Shown here piece after piece: positions 45,946 to 57,121 of a stretch of DNA of 64,000 nucleotides. The notes under the pieces are model-generated. The model was not told where the DNA came from. It made no database searches and saw only the letters and a list, made by a program, of their open reading frames with translations. The DNA is from Xanthostigma xanthostigma. Lineage: Eukaryota; Arthropoda; Insecta; Raphidioptera; Raphidiidae. The stretch spans positions 9,804,501 through 9,868,500 of the forward strand of contig OY754470.1 of assembly GCA_963575645.1 (NCBI GenBank). Direction: 5' to 3'. Within the stretch, counting starts at the first letter, position 1; each line of letters opens with the position of its first letter. Made by a program: the position numbers and the translations under genes.

Positions 45946-46894
45946 GGCACATATATGTTATAAAGTTGTTTTTATATAATAATTGGGTACTTTTCATAAC
46001 GGTTTATTTTTCTATCTGTTTTTACAAGAAAGTTATGAATTTTTTTTTCTAAACTCATAATTTCAGAAATATTTTGAAAACAAATCTGTTATTCTTTTGT
46101 TCTGAAGATGTTAGTTATGTTTAATTTTTGCATGACACAATAACATATTACATAGAGAACCATGAATTTATTAAAATTATATTTTCCTTTCTGTGTTTCA
46201 TTATTTTCAACTGTTATTTTTACTTAGAATAAGTAAATTAAGTTATACTATATTATTCTCCAAGTGTCGTTAAATATATACACCGATTTTCAAGCAAAAC
46301 ACCGGGGTATTCGACGTAAAATTTCGCGCCTTGTAATTCTTGAATTACTTGGGCATATACTCCCACTGGTTTCAACATACATACACACAGTAACACACAC
46401 GCGATAGATAGTCTCCAATTTCAAGTATCTACCGACCCAGCAACTTCCTAAACAAACTAAAGTTAATTAGCATAGAGCTACTCTATACTTTATTACACCT
46501 ACTGCATATGTATGCGTCTGAGGTTACACCGTCTATTGGTGAGATTAAAGTTGGCTTTGGCCAGCTCTACTTCACTTCACACGTCATGTTAGCTTACGAC
46601 CTATTTCACTTTCACAATAGAAATTCTATCACATCATTCTAATTGACGATAATTCCAGTACAAGTGGCAGCGTCTTTCTTTATACATTTACGATAGTGCA
46701 GCTGAATTAAGGGGTCTTATTTACCTGAAAGATGAACGTTTTTTAAGGTTCATTTCAGGGTATTTAAAGTTACCAAGTAAGTAAAATAAAAATGGCATGT
46801 ATATTTATTCTACAAAATCACTTTGAAAAATGAGATTTTAGAAGGTCCTGTTGAAAAAATGGTACCTCACCGTCATCATGATAGCTGCTCGAAA
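45946..46894. other. Stretch without identified features
   Basis: 46050-46170 weakly resembles repeat S downstream of its palindromic unit. The rest is featureless. Confidence 0.4.
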
Positions 46895-47150
46895 TAACAT
46901 TTATGGCGTATAGAGCCATTTTTTATTATTTATTTTTCCGTACAAAATTTTTGATAAAACATTTCTAATTTTAAGTTTTTTTGAAACAACAATTTCAAGT
47001 TTTTGAACACTATTTACTAGTTTTCTAAAATTCTTTTCATGTGCCAATTTATATTGGCAAACAGTAATATTTTTGCTTTTAATAATCATTTCTAAAATGT
47101 TTCGCGGGCCGGAGAAAATTCTACTGCGGGCCGCCATTTGCCCAGGCCTG
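46895..47150 (-). mobile_element. One-ended hAT remnant
   Basis: On the minus strand starts CAGGCCTGGGCAAATGGCGG then CCCGCAGTAG, the same kind of end as the complete element at 48260. The opposite end and duplication were not found. Confidence 0.55.
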
Positions 47151-48251
47151 GTCTAAATATATTGTCTTTTCGTTGAAATATTCTTAAATTAGCGTTTCAT
47201 GAACTGTCTATTCATTTCACGAAATGTCGATGTAGAGTAGATGACTGCGAGATATATAGTTATTATTTCTTCATCTGTTGTTCGCAGAACAAGTTCATAA
47301 CATAAGTAATTTAATTAACTAAACAATTCTATAGCAACCTTGGGATAGGCTGCGATAGTGTTTATGTATAAAGTTGGGAGCATCCACGGCTGACTTGCTC
47401 TTTATACGTACGACATCAAGTTTAGCAGAACAAAGCATATGACCACACGCAGGTTATCTCATGAATTGACTGATGGGACTGCCTTTCTCAGTTGGTAATT
47501 AATCCGTCAACTAGTATTGCGTCATTCCAACGTACTGCCTATTTCTCACTTTATAATGTAATATTCACACCCAAAGTTTGAACAGCAGTGCTTCTAAATA
47601 GAATTAACGCTTCAATATAATTTCCTTTGAAATAAATTATAGTGCCATTACAATTGAAAGAGACTGTATTTGAATGCGATAATATTGCTTGAAACTCACC
47701 AATGTATGTTCCATTATGCTTGGACTGTCGGCTGTTGCTTTTTTATGCGGACTAGTAGTTGCCCAGTGGTCCAAATTCGATTTTTTTTTATTTGTCACTG
47801 TATTGATTTATCCAGAATCGATTTTACCTGTGTTAACTCGTACACATTGTGATGAAACGTATACTGTGCACTTTCCCTCATTTAAACGAAGAGAACGATG
47901 TATGTTTCATTACATGTGTGCGAACTAACATACTCAAATCGTTACCACACTCTCTTTTCCCTCCTGTATTTATATATACATACTGTATTCCACAGTATAT
48001 TGCAGTCTTTTTTTCATTATAATATTTATTACCTCTTTCATTGTTTCGAGTGAAGCAACTAAGTTTTTTTAAAACGTCACCAATTCATATTTTTAATTTT
48101 TATAAATAACAAATAGAATTTTTTTTTAACTTTTTTTTCGCGGATATTTTATTTGCAGATTTAATATCCAACTAGACAATAAATTCTCTTATTCTTCTCT
48201 ATTTAAGCTCATCGATAAAGTGTTTTAAGCATTAAGATTAAGATTAGATAG
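47151..48251. other. Stretch without identified features
   Basis: About 1.1 kb. A hydrophobic 79-codon frame at 47689-47928 has no recognisable similarity. Confidence 0.4.
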
Positions 48252-48259
48252 CTCTAGAT

Positions 48260-48503
48260 CAGGCCTGGCCAAATGGCGGCCCGCGGACCGGATCCGGCCC
48301 GCGAAGCATTTTATAAATGATTATTGAGAGCGAAAATAAAAAAAATAAGAAAAATAGTAAATCGCAAGGGCCACAATAGACGAAAAAAAACTTTTTTGTT
48401 GCGGAAATGAAAGGATCGTTTTTTTTGCTCTCCAAATTTATGGCCCACGGTCCAATTTTCATGAGCAATGTGGCCCAACGATTAAAAGATTTGCCCGCCC
48501 CTC
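48260..48503. mobile_element. hAT MITE, 244 bp, perfect 8-bp duplication
   Basis: Left end CAGGCCTGGCCAAATGGCGG, right end in reverse complement GAGGGGCGGGCAAATC. Identical flanks CTCTAGAT at 48252-48259 and 48504-48511. The target matches the TCTAGA-rich preference common among hAT elements. Confidence 0.85.
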
Positions 48504-48962
48504 CTCTAGATAATAGACGCTCAATAACTATGATCGTTAGCGTCTAAAATAGAAAACTTTTGAGTAGTAGATATGCAAAATTCCGGAGCTTTATAAAGTG
48601 TAATACATGAATGATTGTAAATTATAGACACTTGACAACGGGGATTACCCAAAATTCAAATCATTCCTCGTTTCAGATCTGCTGATATACCTATAGCCTT
48701 GTACATTGTCATTCTCATGTTTGTAGCATAGCTGCAATATGTCAAATATGCTACCAACATTTGTTTCACAAACTTACTAACCTTATATTTTGATGACTTA
48801 ACATCATACCATATGTTTGTCATGAGAAAATAAATTGCTGCAAACTATGATCAAAATAAAAATGCAAATATATGGTTTCAGCTATATTTGTTTTGTGAAA
48901 TATATACATAATTTGCATGTAAGTATGTCTACGGCCAAAAGAAAAACTGTTTATGTCAAATT
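48504..48962. other. AT-rich stretch, nothing identified
   Basis: About 460 bases without supported features. Confidence 0.45.
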
Positions 48963-49261
48963 TTGGATATATTGTTTCTATTTATTGATATATTTTTCGA
49001 CATAAGGAAAGAAACAAAAAGAAAAGAGAATTATATTGTAACAGTCTCAATAATAGTAAACATAGAAAACTCACCGATCTGCAACATCTGCCACGTGAAA
49101 CTGACAACAGAACATATTCTCCTTGACTGCATAAACTTCTTCGAATCCAGATATCAGAACAGCTTACCTGAAAAATTAAAAGAAGCACTAGAAAACTTAG
49201 AAATAAACGTAAAAAAACTATAAATTTTATATCAGAAACCGAAATTATAAATAGACTTTAA
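48963..49261 (+). pseudogene. Non-LTR retrotransposon (LINE) C-terminal remnant
   Basis: The frame contains CNICHVKLTTEHILLDC, a C-x2-C-x6-T-x-x-H-x4-C arrangement, followed by F-x4-R. This matches the zinc-knuckle-like tail after the RNase H domain of Jockey/R1/I-type LINE polyproteins. After VKKL (49221) a stop interrupts, but in another frame the sequence continues INFISETEIINRL and stops at 49261, so a single-base frameshift separates the last part. Everything N-terminal of about residue 30 (before 49050) does not look like LINE protein. Directly downstream lies a hAT remnant. The reverse transcriptase and endonuclease are absent. Confidence 0.7.
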
Positions 49262-49788
49262 TACGATTTTGGCGGGACGTCCCGATTTTTAAATCAAAAC
49301 CGCGCGGGACAGGCTCAGTCCCGCTTTTCGGGGATAACTTTAAAAGAAGTTAAATCTTCACAGAAATATTATGAATAAATAATTATTATAAATAATTATT
49401 CTCTTATTGTATAAGTTGCAATTTGTAACACTCACTCCACAGACCATTGTTTGAAACGCCATATTTTTCTAATGAATAAAACTTTTTTGATTTTGATTTC
49501 TGTTTTTTTTTTTTTATTCTGAAGACGAATAAGACAACTATTTAACGATAGGGTAAATCTGATTTAAAATATTATATTTTTATTAAAATACATTTTCTAT
49601 CGCTATTTTTGCTATTACTATTGTCACGTAAACGTAATTTTAATTCAAATAAAAAGATAAATAGGTATTTGAAAACTTCTGATTATATACGTTTTTTACT
49701 ATGTCCCGCTTTTGACGAAAGAATCCCGCTGTTTTCACTCAAAGAGTTCCAAAATCCCGACTTGGCAAAACAAAAACTGGCAACGCTG
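49262..49788. mobile_element. hAT remnant adjoining the LINE fragment
   Basis: The right end in reverse complement reads CAGCGTTGCCAGTTTTTGTT then TTGCCAAGTCGGGATTTTGG. The left side has the matching inner part (ATTTTGGCGGGACGTCCCGA) but lacks the CAGCGTTGCC tip, so the left end is truncated. The 80-codon frame (49609-49851) is not recognisably transposase. Confidence 0.6.
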
Positions 49789-50580
49789 AACTACATAAAC
49801 ATGTATATTTTTTTTAATGGCTTCTGCCGAAGCATTTATTATTCAAAATAAAAAAAAAATAATAATAGTAGTTTATGACCGGGCGGTGTACCGTAGTGGT
49901 GATAGTACCACCACCAGACGAGATAAAAAGATAAAAATTATAATAAGAAAAGGATAAAAGATATTGTCAAAAAATAGCCACGGATAAAATATTTATTATC
50001 AACACAAACAAATCCTTAAGAATTTAAATATTTAAACAAAAATTCGGAATTATGCTCTCCTTCAATTATTCGGAGTGCAATGTTTTGTCGTGGATTGCAC
50101 TATAATCCGTAAGACAAATCGTTTCCCAGACTGCATTTTACATGAACTAAATAAATGTTCCGAGCTCATTACTTGTTTTCTACGTTTTTCCTGGCTCTTT
50201 TCATCTTTGTTTCCTTGTTAGTTTTACAACTGTATGTACAGTTTTTGTGTTTCGATTATTCAATCTAATCGAAGTTCTTCCCTATCTATATTGCTTGCAT
50301 CAGTACATTACGACTTGTTTAAAATATGCTAAATCGCCGCCTTTTTCGATCAAAATAGCAACTAAAAATCTATTGGTTTTTAGGCTATGCGCCCATGGAC
50401 ACTTTTTCTTACTAACCTTTATGGGGTTATACGAAACGATTTTTTTCTGAAGAGGGGTTTTATTTGAAGTATTAATAAGTGTAGTGGTAATTTTTAGCTT
50501 TATTTCGGCATTTTTTATTTTTAAATATGTTTATTTAAACTGCTCCTGTAGACAGTCTCCTGGAGGTCCTTCAAAAAAAG
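49789..50580. other. Stretch with a partial fold-back copy
   Basis: 50355-50425 (AACTAAAAATCTATTGGTTT then TTAGGCTATGCGCCC) matches the right arm of the fold-back at 61670-62206. A GCGGTGTACCGTAGTGGTG string at 49884 has a weak A-box look but no B box. Confidence 0.45.
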
Positions 50581-50581
50581 G

Positions 50582-50867
50582 TTCTTCAATAAATAAAATT
50601 GTCGACCAATTTTTGCAGACAAATATATTAACGAAAAATGTATAAATTCAATACATTTCGGTAAAAATATTTTTTCAATATTTCGATATTAAAAAAACTT
50701 TAAGCGAATTTTATTAAAAACTAATTAGTGATTAATTTTAATATTTTTTAGATCAGTTCTGAAGAAGATCCAAATCCGGACCGAAACGTTAATAAATTGA
50801 ATTTTTATATTTTTTGTTAATATATTTGTCTGAAAAATTGGTTATAATCAGACGTTAATCAAAGATT
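50582..50867 (+). mobile_element. Penelope-like element P, copy 2
   Basis: Runs from TTCTTCAATAAATAAAATTG to TAATCAGACGTTAATCAAAG. Hammerhead-like core at 50759-50787: CTGAAGA, stem GATCC/GGACC with one mismatch, then GAAAC and GTTAAT. Less palindromic than copy 4. Confidence 0.55.
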
Positions 50868-51479
50868 CAAATCCCATAAGGTTTGTGTGGGGTCCTTTTC
50901 TATAGGACTAGAGATCACATCGAAACGAATATACGAATATACTGATTGAAGTCACTGTATATATTATTATCTTTTCTCAAATCGGAGCCATTTATTACAT
51001 CCGCCGGTTTAACTATAAACGACGTTCAGTAATTCATATCTAATTTTTTTTTATAAACGTTTGCTATAGACTCTTTAGATGAAAGAAAATTGAATTAGCT
51101 GCACAACTCTGTATTTATATTCGTTTATATATGAATGAACTGCGGGATATCTCACTTCAGCTCGACGGAATATTAAATTTCGTTCCCGAGATTATAACCT
51201 AAATTATAAAATATCGTTTATTCTTTCCTCGTAGTTATGAATATTGTAATCTTGCTATAAATGAATCTCATTTAACGGCATTATAATTATTGTTACTTGC
51301 TCTAGCAGTTCATTTTCTGAACAAATAAAACAAAAAGATGAAGAAGCGGTTTATGCACAAACAAACAGTTATTCAAAAATTACAAGACTATTTCTTTTGT
51401 ACTCTTAGTGCAGGCGCTGTACGCAGTTGAGTATGAAAAATGTGAAGACCAAAAAGGTAAAAAAAGAAGATTTGGAGTA
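50868..51479. other. AT-rich stretch, nothing identified
   Basis: About 610 bases. AAATCCCATAAGGTTTGTGT at its start resembles the right border of the fold-back at 62175. Confidence 0.4.
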
Positions 51480-51985
51480 TGCTTGTTTGTTAGTCTGTGA
51501 ACACGATACAGGTCAAACGAGTGAACGGATTAAAACCAAATTTTGGGAGGATGTTTGGTATGCAAATATGAAGAGCCCTATTGTATTTGGGGAACATCGG
51601 CGCATGCGCAGAAGAGATATATGCTATAACGGTGTTTTTTATATAATAATGGTATACTTTTCATAGCGGCTTATTATTCTATTTATTTTTTCAAGAAAGT
51701 TTCGTTATACATTTTTTTCTAAACTTTATAGTTTTGGAAATATTTTGAAAATATTTTATGGATCTGTCAGAAATAAACTAGTTAGGCATGCTTTGATTAA
51801 TTTTTACATGGCGTGGAACATGTTATGTCGGTAACCATGGCAACGAGTAGCAAATATCATATTGAATACTACCCATTACCCGCGATATCAGAGATTTTAT
51901 TGTCTTTATTAAAGTCAAATGTCAACATTTTTGAAGTTGGAATGGTCCCGTCGCACAATTGGCTGGAATTTTTTTTAATTGTATA
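51480..51985 (+). repeat. Repeat S, copy 2, with one palindromic minisatellite unit
   Basis: TGTGAACACGATACAGGTCA, GGGAGGATGTTTGGTATGCA, ATCGGCGCATGCGCAGAAG, GGCATGCTTTGATTAATTTT, AACCATGGCAACGAGTAGC and AATTGGCTGGAATTTT in the same order as 11395-12060. Confidence 0.7.
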
Positions 51986-53967
51986 GAAGTAAGAAACGGC
52001 CGTTCCTATATAAAAACGACATATTTTGTAATAGGGAACATGCATGTGGTTTAAATTTACATGATTTTTTTTCAAGAATCTTTATTGTCCGGACATTATG
52101 CCTAAACAATTATTTTACTATTTAGTTCGCTTTTAATTGTAAAAAATATTAATTAAAAAGTGCAAAATAAGCGAGGGAAATTCAATTTTACGAAACGCAT
52201 CACTATTGGTCGAAACAAAACGTGACGTCACATGGCACGTCACGTCATCTGATTAAAATTTAAATTTAATTTTCGGTAGATGGTATAACTGGAGTATGTT
52301 CTCGCGTTTGGTTTATCGTTCATGACAGCAGTCATAACCTAAACAGTGCATTTTTAATCATGAGTGAATGTCATCGTTATTTGACGTTACAAGCTACTCC
52401 TGTCAAATTAATAATCAAAAAACTGTCATTTAGACTTCACGTTTCTCGAGTTGTCGATGTTGCCGTGGTAACTTTTTTTGATACAGTCTAAATTATTAAT
52501 TATAATCAAAAAATAATAATATAACGTTAGATATAATATGTTTCATAGTTTGAATAAAAATAATAATTTTGATTACAAATATCTTTGATTTAAATTTTGT
52601 AATTCCCGCCAGTGCCATTTTAACTCATAATAAACCCTCGTCTTTATTATTGGTAGAATAAGTTGCAGCGTTGACAAACTTGTTAATGTAAATTGTAGTT
52701 GCGTCCAACTTATACAGTTATTTAGTCCAAGAAATGTTAAATATAAATTATTTAAATGGTCAATAAATTTAATTTTTTTTATATGTAAATAAAAAGGTTT
52801 TTTTAATCTATTACCTACAGTTATTTTTATAAAAAAATCTTTATTTAAACATAAGCAAAAATAGGTTTAAAGACAAATCGTGTACTGATTCTCTATATCT
52901 ACCGTGTTAAATTTCTATTTTTCAAGTATTAATATTTCAAAAACTAAGCGGTCAAAAAATTTCAAAAAATTAATTTAGTTTACATACACTATAATTATGA
53001 TTGTATGGAAAAAAATTTATTGAAAAATCTTTATTTTTTTTCATGCGCTAACCTCCTTAAAACTGAAAATTGTTATAAAAAAACTGTAAAACTATAGTAA
53101 CAAACACTGAACTGACAGAACGTGCCATGTGACGTAACACAAGACCCGCGAAAAATGGCGGCGTTCAAACAAGTCGAATTTTATCGATGTTTTAAAATTT
53201 ATTTTAATAATTAGTTTGAACATTTCCAAGAGTGTTTATATTTTTTATGGTGTTATAATGATGTAAAAAGTGAATTAAAAATATAAAAAAAATGCATGCA
53301 TATACCCTATTATAGAACATACCGGTACCTCCACCATAACGTCCCGTACTGCCACCATGCCAGATCTAATTAAGAAATCTAATATTGGGAAAAGGTTTAG
53401 AATGAGACACTTATTAATGGATCTATTATTTATTTAGTAGCATTTTAATTTAATTTTTAAAGGAGGTGATTAATTCATCATGTATTTTTTGATATATTCC
53501 GTTAAATATACCTACTCTCGCATGGCGCAGTGATGTTTGTGCTCCCGTTAGCACTACCTCAATTTAGCGCATCGGTTTAAGTAGACCTCTAACATAACAA
53601 TTGTATGTCAGGTTATTATAATATCTTATTATTATGTATGTAGGCTAATAAATACAAAGTTTATATAACTAAGTTGTAAAATAATGAAGGGCCTATAGAC
53701 GTCGTAAAGTTACAGTGACGTTGACTCAAAAGCACTCAATCTTATTCCGCTGATGTCTGCCACAAAATATAGGGTATTTAATTAACTTAAATAACTATAG
53801 AAGGAAGCAGTTCCTACGTACGAGACAACGCATTGAGATCTCACTCACATACAGTCTGTTTCGTTCTCGGCCGAACATCATAACTAGAGTCCGACCGAAA
53901 CTTCGGCAACAGTCGATCCAAAATTGAGTCGAATGTTTATTAATGTAACAGAGACGACAAAGAATTA
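51986..53967. other. AT-rich stretch with distant inverted motifs
   Basis: AACGTGACGTCACATGGCAC at 52209-52228 and its inverse ACGTGCCATGTGACGTAAC at 53120-53138 could be sub-terminal repeats of a 0.9-kb element, but nothing else supports it. 53310-53370 weakly resembles the arms of 40903-41186. Confidence 0.35.
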
Positions 53968-54150
53968 CGTGAGACAACAATAGGCTCGTCATTCTAACAA
54001 TGACACACAGATTGTTGTGGGACAACAATCAGATTGTTGTTCTAACAAAGATACACAGATTGTTATGGGGCAACAGTCGGCTTGTTATTCTAACAGTGAC
54101 ACACGAATTGTTGTGGGACAACAATCGGCTTGATTATTCAAACAATAACA
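53968..54150 (+). repeat. 48-bp minisatellite, about 3.5 units
   Basis: TTCTAACA recurs at 53992, 54040 and 54088 (exact 48-bp spacing), with a decayed unit at 54137. Units carry ACACAGATTGTTGTGGGACA and a CAACAATCGGCTTG-like block. Confidence 0.75.
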
Positions 54151-54230
54151 ATATGCGTAGATAAAAAAGGCTTTGTTGCCAAACAACAACGAATGCAAGA
54201 AAAAGAAAGAACTATCCAGCGCATATATAT

Positions 54231-54262
54231 ACCACCGCGATAGCTCAGTGGACAGACAGTGA
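54231..54262 (+). other. tRNA-like A-box fragment
   Basis: ACCGCGATAGCTCAGTGGAC resembles the 5' part of a tRNA or SINE head. No B box follows at the expected spacing. Confidence 0.35.
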
Positions 54263-54418
54263 GGTATCGTTGTTTCATCGAATGAACAATTGATATAAAT
54301 TGACAGTCAGTACCGTGAACAGTAACTGCTGAGATAAATAAATAAATGAACTGTATAAATAATAGTGTGATTGAAATTATATAAAACTGGATCAATATAA
54401 ATAATATTGTGTATATAG

Positions 54419-54860
54419 TTATAATAATAATAATAATAAATTTCTTTATTCATTATGCCAATTATAGCGTAAACAGCGTCATAACAATTGATAAAAAACA
54501 CGTTAAAAACCATTAAAAACAAATCATCAAATAAATATTAAAAACATAGACAGAACAGTTTAAAAACAATTTGCATTGAGCATAAAGATAGTACACACAT
54601 TGAAATAGTAAACACATTAAAATAGTACACACATTAAAATAGTACACACATTAAAATAGTAAAAACATTAAAATAGCATAAAAAGTAAAACATAACAATA
54701 TTAAAATTTAACTGTAATATTAAAAAATTCATCTATATTGTAAATAACATTTTCAATTAAAATATTTTTTATTTTTCTTTTAATTTTTGTTTGAGGTAAT
54801 TTTATTATTTCCGGTGGAATTTTATTACATATTACATTATATAGTGTTACGTATGTATGT
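54419..54860 (-). pseudogene. LINE 3' end: C-terminal protein tail, 3' UTR and (TTA)n tail
   Basis: On the minus strand a frame from about 54860 to a stop near 54709 reads LYNVICNKIPPEI, then KLPQTKIKRKIKNILIEN and IYNIDEFFN. This has the typical ending of Jockey/CR1-type LINE polyproteins (N-x-L/I-P-x-E-I ... F/I-K-x-K-L/I-K ... F/I-Y-x-x-D-E-F/Y). It is followed by an AT-rich 3' UTR that includes a 17-bp minisatellite, an AATAAA signal near 54449, and a TTA trinucleotide tail (54419-54439), which is a common LINE 3' tail. On the N-terminal side it is cut by the palindromic element at 54853. No other LINE domain remains. Confidence 0.65.
54593..54680. repeat. 17-bp minisatellite, about five units
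   Basis: ACACATTAAAATAGTAC repeated with small changes, located in the 3' UTR-like part of the LINE remnant. Confidence 0.75.
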
Positions 54861-55006
54861 GTTACGGTTAATACAAGAAAGTAGTTAATTCGCGAATTAA
54901 TCGCCTAATTACCCGAATTAACCAATCCTTGACGTTGGTTAATTCGGGTATTAGCCGGTTAATTCGCGAATAAACTACTTTCTTGTATTAACCGTAACAT
55001 ATACAT
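54853..55006. mobile_element. Palindromic MITE, 154 bp
   Basis: ATGTATGTGTTACGGTTAAT, ACAAGAAAGTAGTTAATTCG and ATTACCCGAATTAACC recur inverted around a ten-base centre (ATCCTTGACG). Inserted in the LINE remnant. Confidence 0.7.
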
Positions 55007-56579
55007 AAATAGTGACTTTGTATTCTTCATTACTTATTCTTTTATTTTGTTAGTTAGAATTGTTGTTTTGTTTCTGTTACGTTATAAAAAAGTACTTTTA
55101 GTTGTTTGTTTATTTGTTTTGTCAACGTTTCACTATTGTAAATAAATATTTTCCACCACGAACAAGAACAATTTTGTTATATTTATTTATTTTAGTTTGT
55201 AGCCGCTCTACAAATAAGGTCATTCAAAAACATATTATGTATAATCCGTGCGGTAATCTTTACTGTTAATGATCTAATAGTTGTGGCACATTTTTCATTT
55301 CACGAAAAATAGTAGTTAATGTATATTGGTAGTGAATGATTGTTAGTCGAGTCATAATATAATTACGAATAAAGTACAGAAACTAATATTTTTTGCATGT
55401 TTCTCGTATTATCTTAGTATCTAACTTTTTTTTGACAGTTTCATTTTAGGTTAGAATTATATTACTTCTAATTGTAGGCTGCGTTCAATTCTCATGCGAT
55501 ATTAGGCTGGCTCATTAAGAAATTGGTAGCACAACTACGTTTATTTTATAATTTGCGCTGATTTTTCACTCGGCACTTGGTAGAACATGATTAATCACCA
55601 ATAATAAAAACACTTGGAAATTCTTCAAAGTATTGAAGTGTTTTTATTATTTGTTATGTTTGTTTTATTTTAGGCATCTTTACAGCACTAGTGCTAAATG
55701 TATCACTTCACGACCGCTATACAGACATGAAAATAGGTATTTTGTAAGTGGGTGTGCGAAAAAAATATTTATAATTCATCAATTTTCTTTTCCGTAATTA
55801 TTATTTTTTTATTAACGATATCAAAGACATGCAAATACGTTTTATAAATTAAGAGTTAACGAGACGATCATCCCGTGTCTTGCATTTAAAAAAAAAATCT
55901 CATTAAAAGTGTAAAATTCGATTTTCATATTAAAAGTAAAATGTTTTAATTTACACTAGCGAAGAAAAATTAAAAAAGAAAGTAAAATACAGAGCTAACA
56001 AGGTACGTTGTATATAAAGATCCATACACACGTTCATATTTCTAACTAAAGTTTGTCAAATTAACCGTGCTATCATTTTTAGTGTTCCGTTGCAAAACAG
56101 AACACATGAAATCACTTTGGCGTATTTTCTCTAAAACTATTTGACGTAAAAATTTAAAATTTGGCATAAAGATAGATTGTGGTGGTCTAAATACAGGCGT
56201 GAAGTATAAAAAATAGTTTTTTTTTTTGGGGTTAATTTTAGCGGTTAAATTGGGAAAAAAATAGTTTCTTAAAGACAGTGCAGGATGTCAAATAATGTTT
56301 ATTGTAGCATTCTTTAATGTTATTTAATTTTTTGTCTAAACTGGCATTACTCACAAACGGCTGAAACGATTTTTATACTTTATCAGTCCGTACCCAAAAT
56401 TTTAAGGATAGAGTAATTCTACTTTTCAATAAACTATTTAATTACGCCATAAATTTGGAATTGCATAAGATGATTAGATTGAATTTCTGTCAAAACCAAC
56501 ATGCACTCGCAAAAACTCGATCTCCATACGAGCGAAGCCGATAAGACTACTTGAAAAGTTAAGATTGATATAGTACGAG
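55007..56579. other. AT-rich stretch, nothing identified
   Basis: About 1.6 kb without supported features. 56080-56230 has a GTTCCGTTGCAAAACAGAAC start that may be an old interspersed repeat. Confidence 0.4.
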
Positions 56580-56589
56580 AAACGATGTC

Positions 56590-57062
56590 TTCCCAATTGC
56601 GGTCGGAATTTTTCTCCCCACTTGCGGTCAATCAACATGACAAAATGCAAACAATGTCAGGGGTGATCTCGCTTGCGGTCAAGAAAATAACTTTTTAAAT
56701 CGGCAATTCCAAATTTCCTACGAAAAGAATAAGTCATTAAGTCATCTTAACAATTCCGAATGCAATCTAACTGATTTTTCCAAACATCAAAATAATATGG
56801 TATAATTAATTTTAATTTTTATTACTAAAGCCAATATTAGTTTTCATTTTTTATTTAATTCAATATTGTTGATGCGATGATGTTTTTGTTGCGCAGTGAA
56901 AAGCGAAGGGAGTATGGGCAGTTCCTGTTTTAGAAATTATCAAATTTTCTTTGGTCGCAAGTGGAGTCACTCCTAACATTATTTTCTTTTAATAATATCG
57001 ATTGACCGCAAGTGGGACGATAATATTGTTCTGACCGCAATTGGCACGACCGCAAGTGGCAC
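56590..57062. mobile_element. Element with repeated CCACTTGCGGTC motifs in inverted array
   Basis: Left side: CCAATTGCGGTC (56593), CCACTTGCGGTC (56618), CGCTTGCGGTC (56670). Right side: GGTCGCAAGTGG (56953), GACCGCAAGTGG (57004), GACCGCAATTGG (57033), GACCGCAAGTGG (57048). The spacing of the outer motifs is similar on both sides, as in terminal inverted repeats built from several binding-site-like units. No transposase recognised. Confidence 0.6.
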
Positions 57063-57072
57063 TATTTCCGAG

Positions 57073-57121
57073 AACTGTAATGTAACAAGCGAATACCCTT
57101 ATTGCTTGTTACATTACAGTT
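57073..57121. repeat. Perfect hairpin, 18-bp stem
   Basis: AACTGTAATGTAACAAGC, a 13-base loop, then its exact reverse complement. Immediately follows the repeated-motif element. Not an obvious bacterial-type terminator; context is eukaryotic. Confidence 0.75.

Noticed and set aside
47689-47928. Secreted or membrane peptide gene (79 codons with a hydrophobic N-terminus)
   Set aside because: Hydrophobic stretches arise readily from T-rich DNA; no similarity or gene structure supports it.
52209-53138. 0.9-kb transposon bounded by GTGACGTCACATGGCAC-type inverted motifs
   Set aside because: Only about 19 bases match, sequences outside and inside do not extend the repeat, and no duplication was found.
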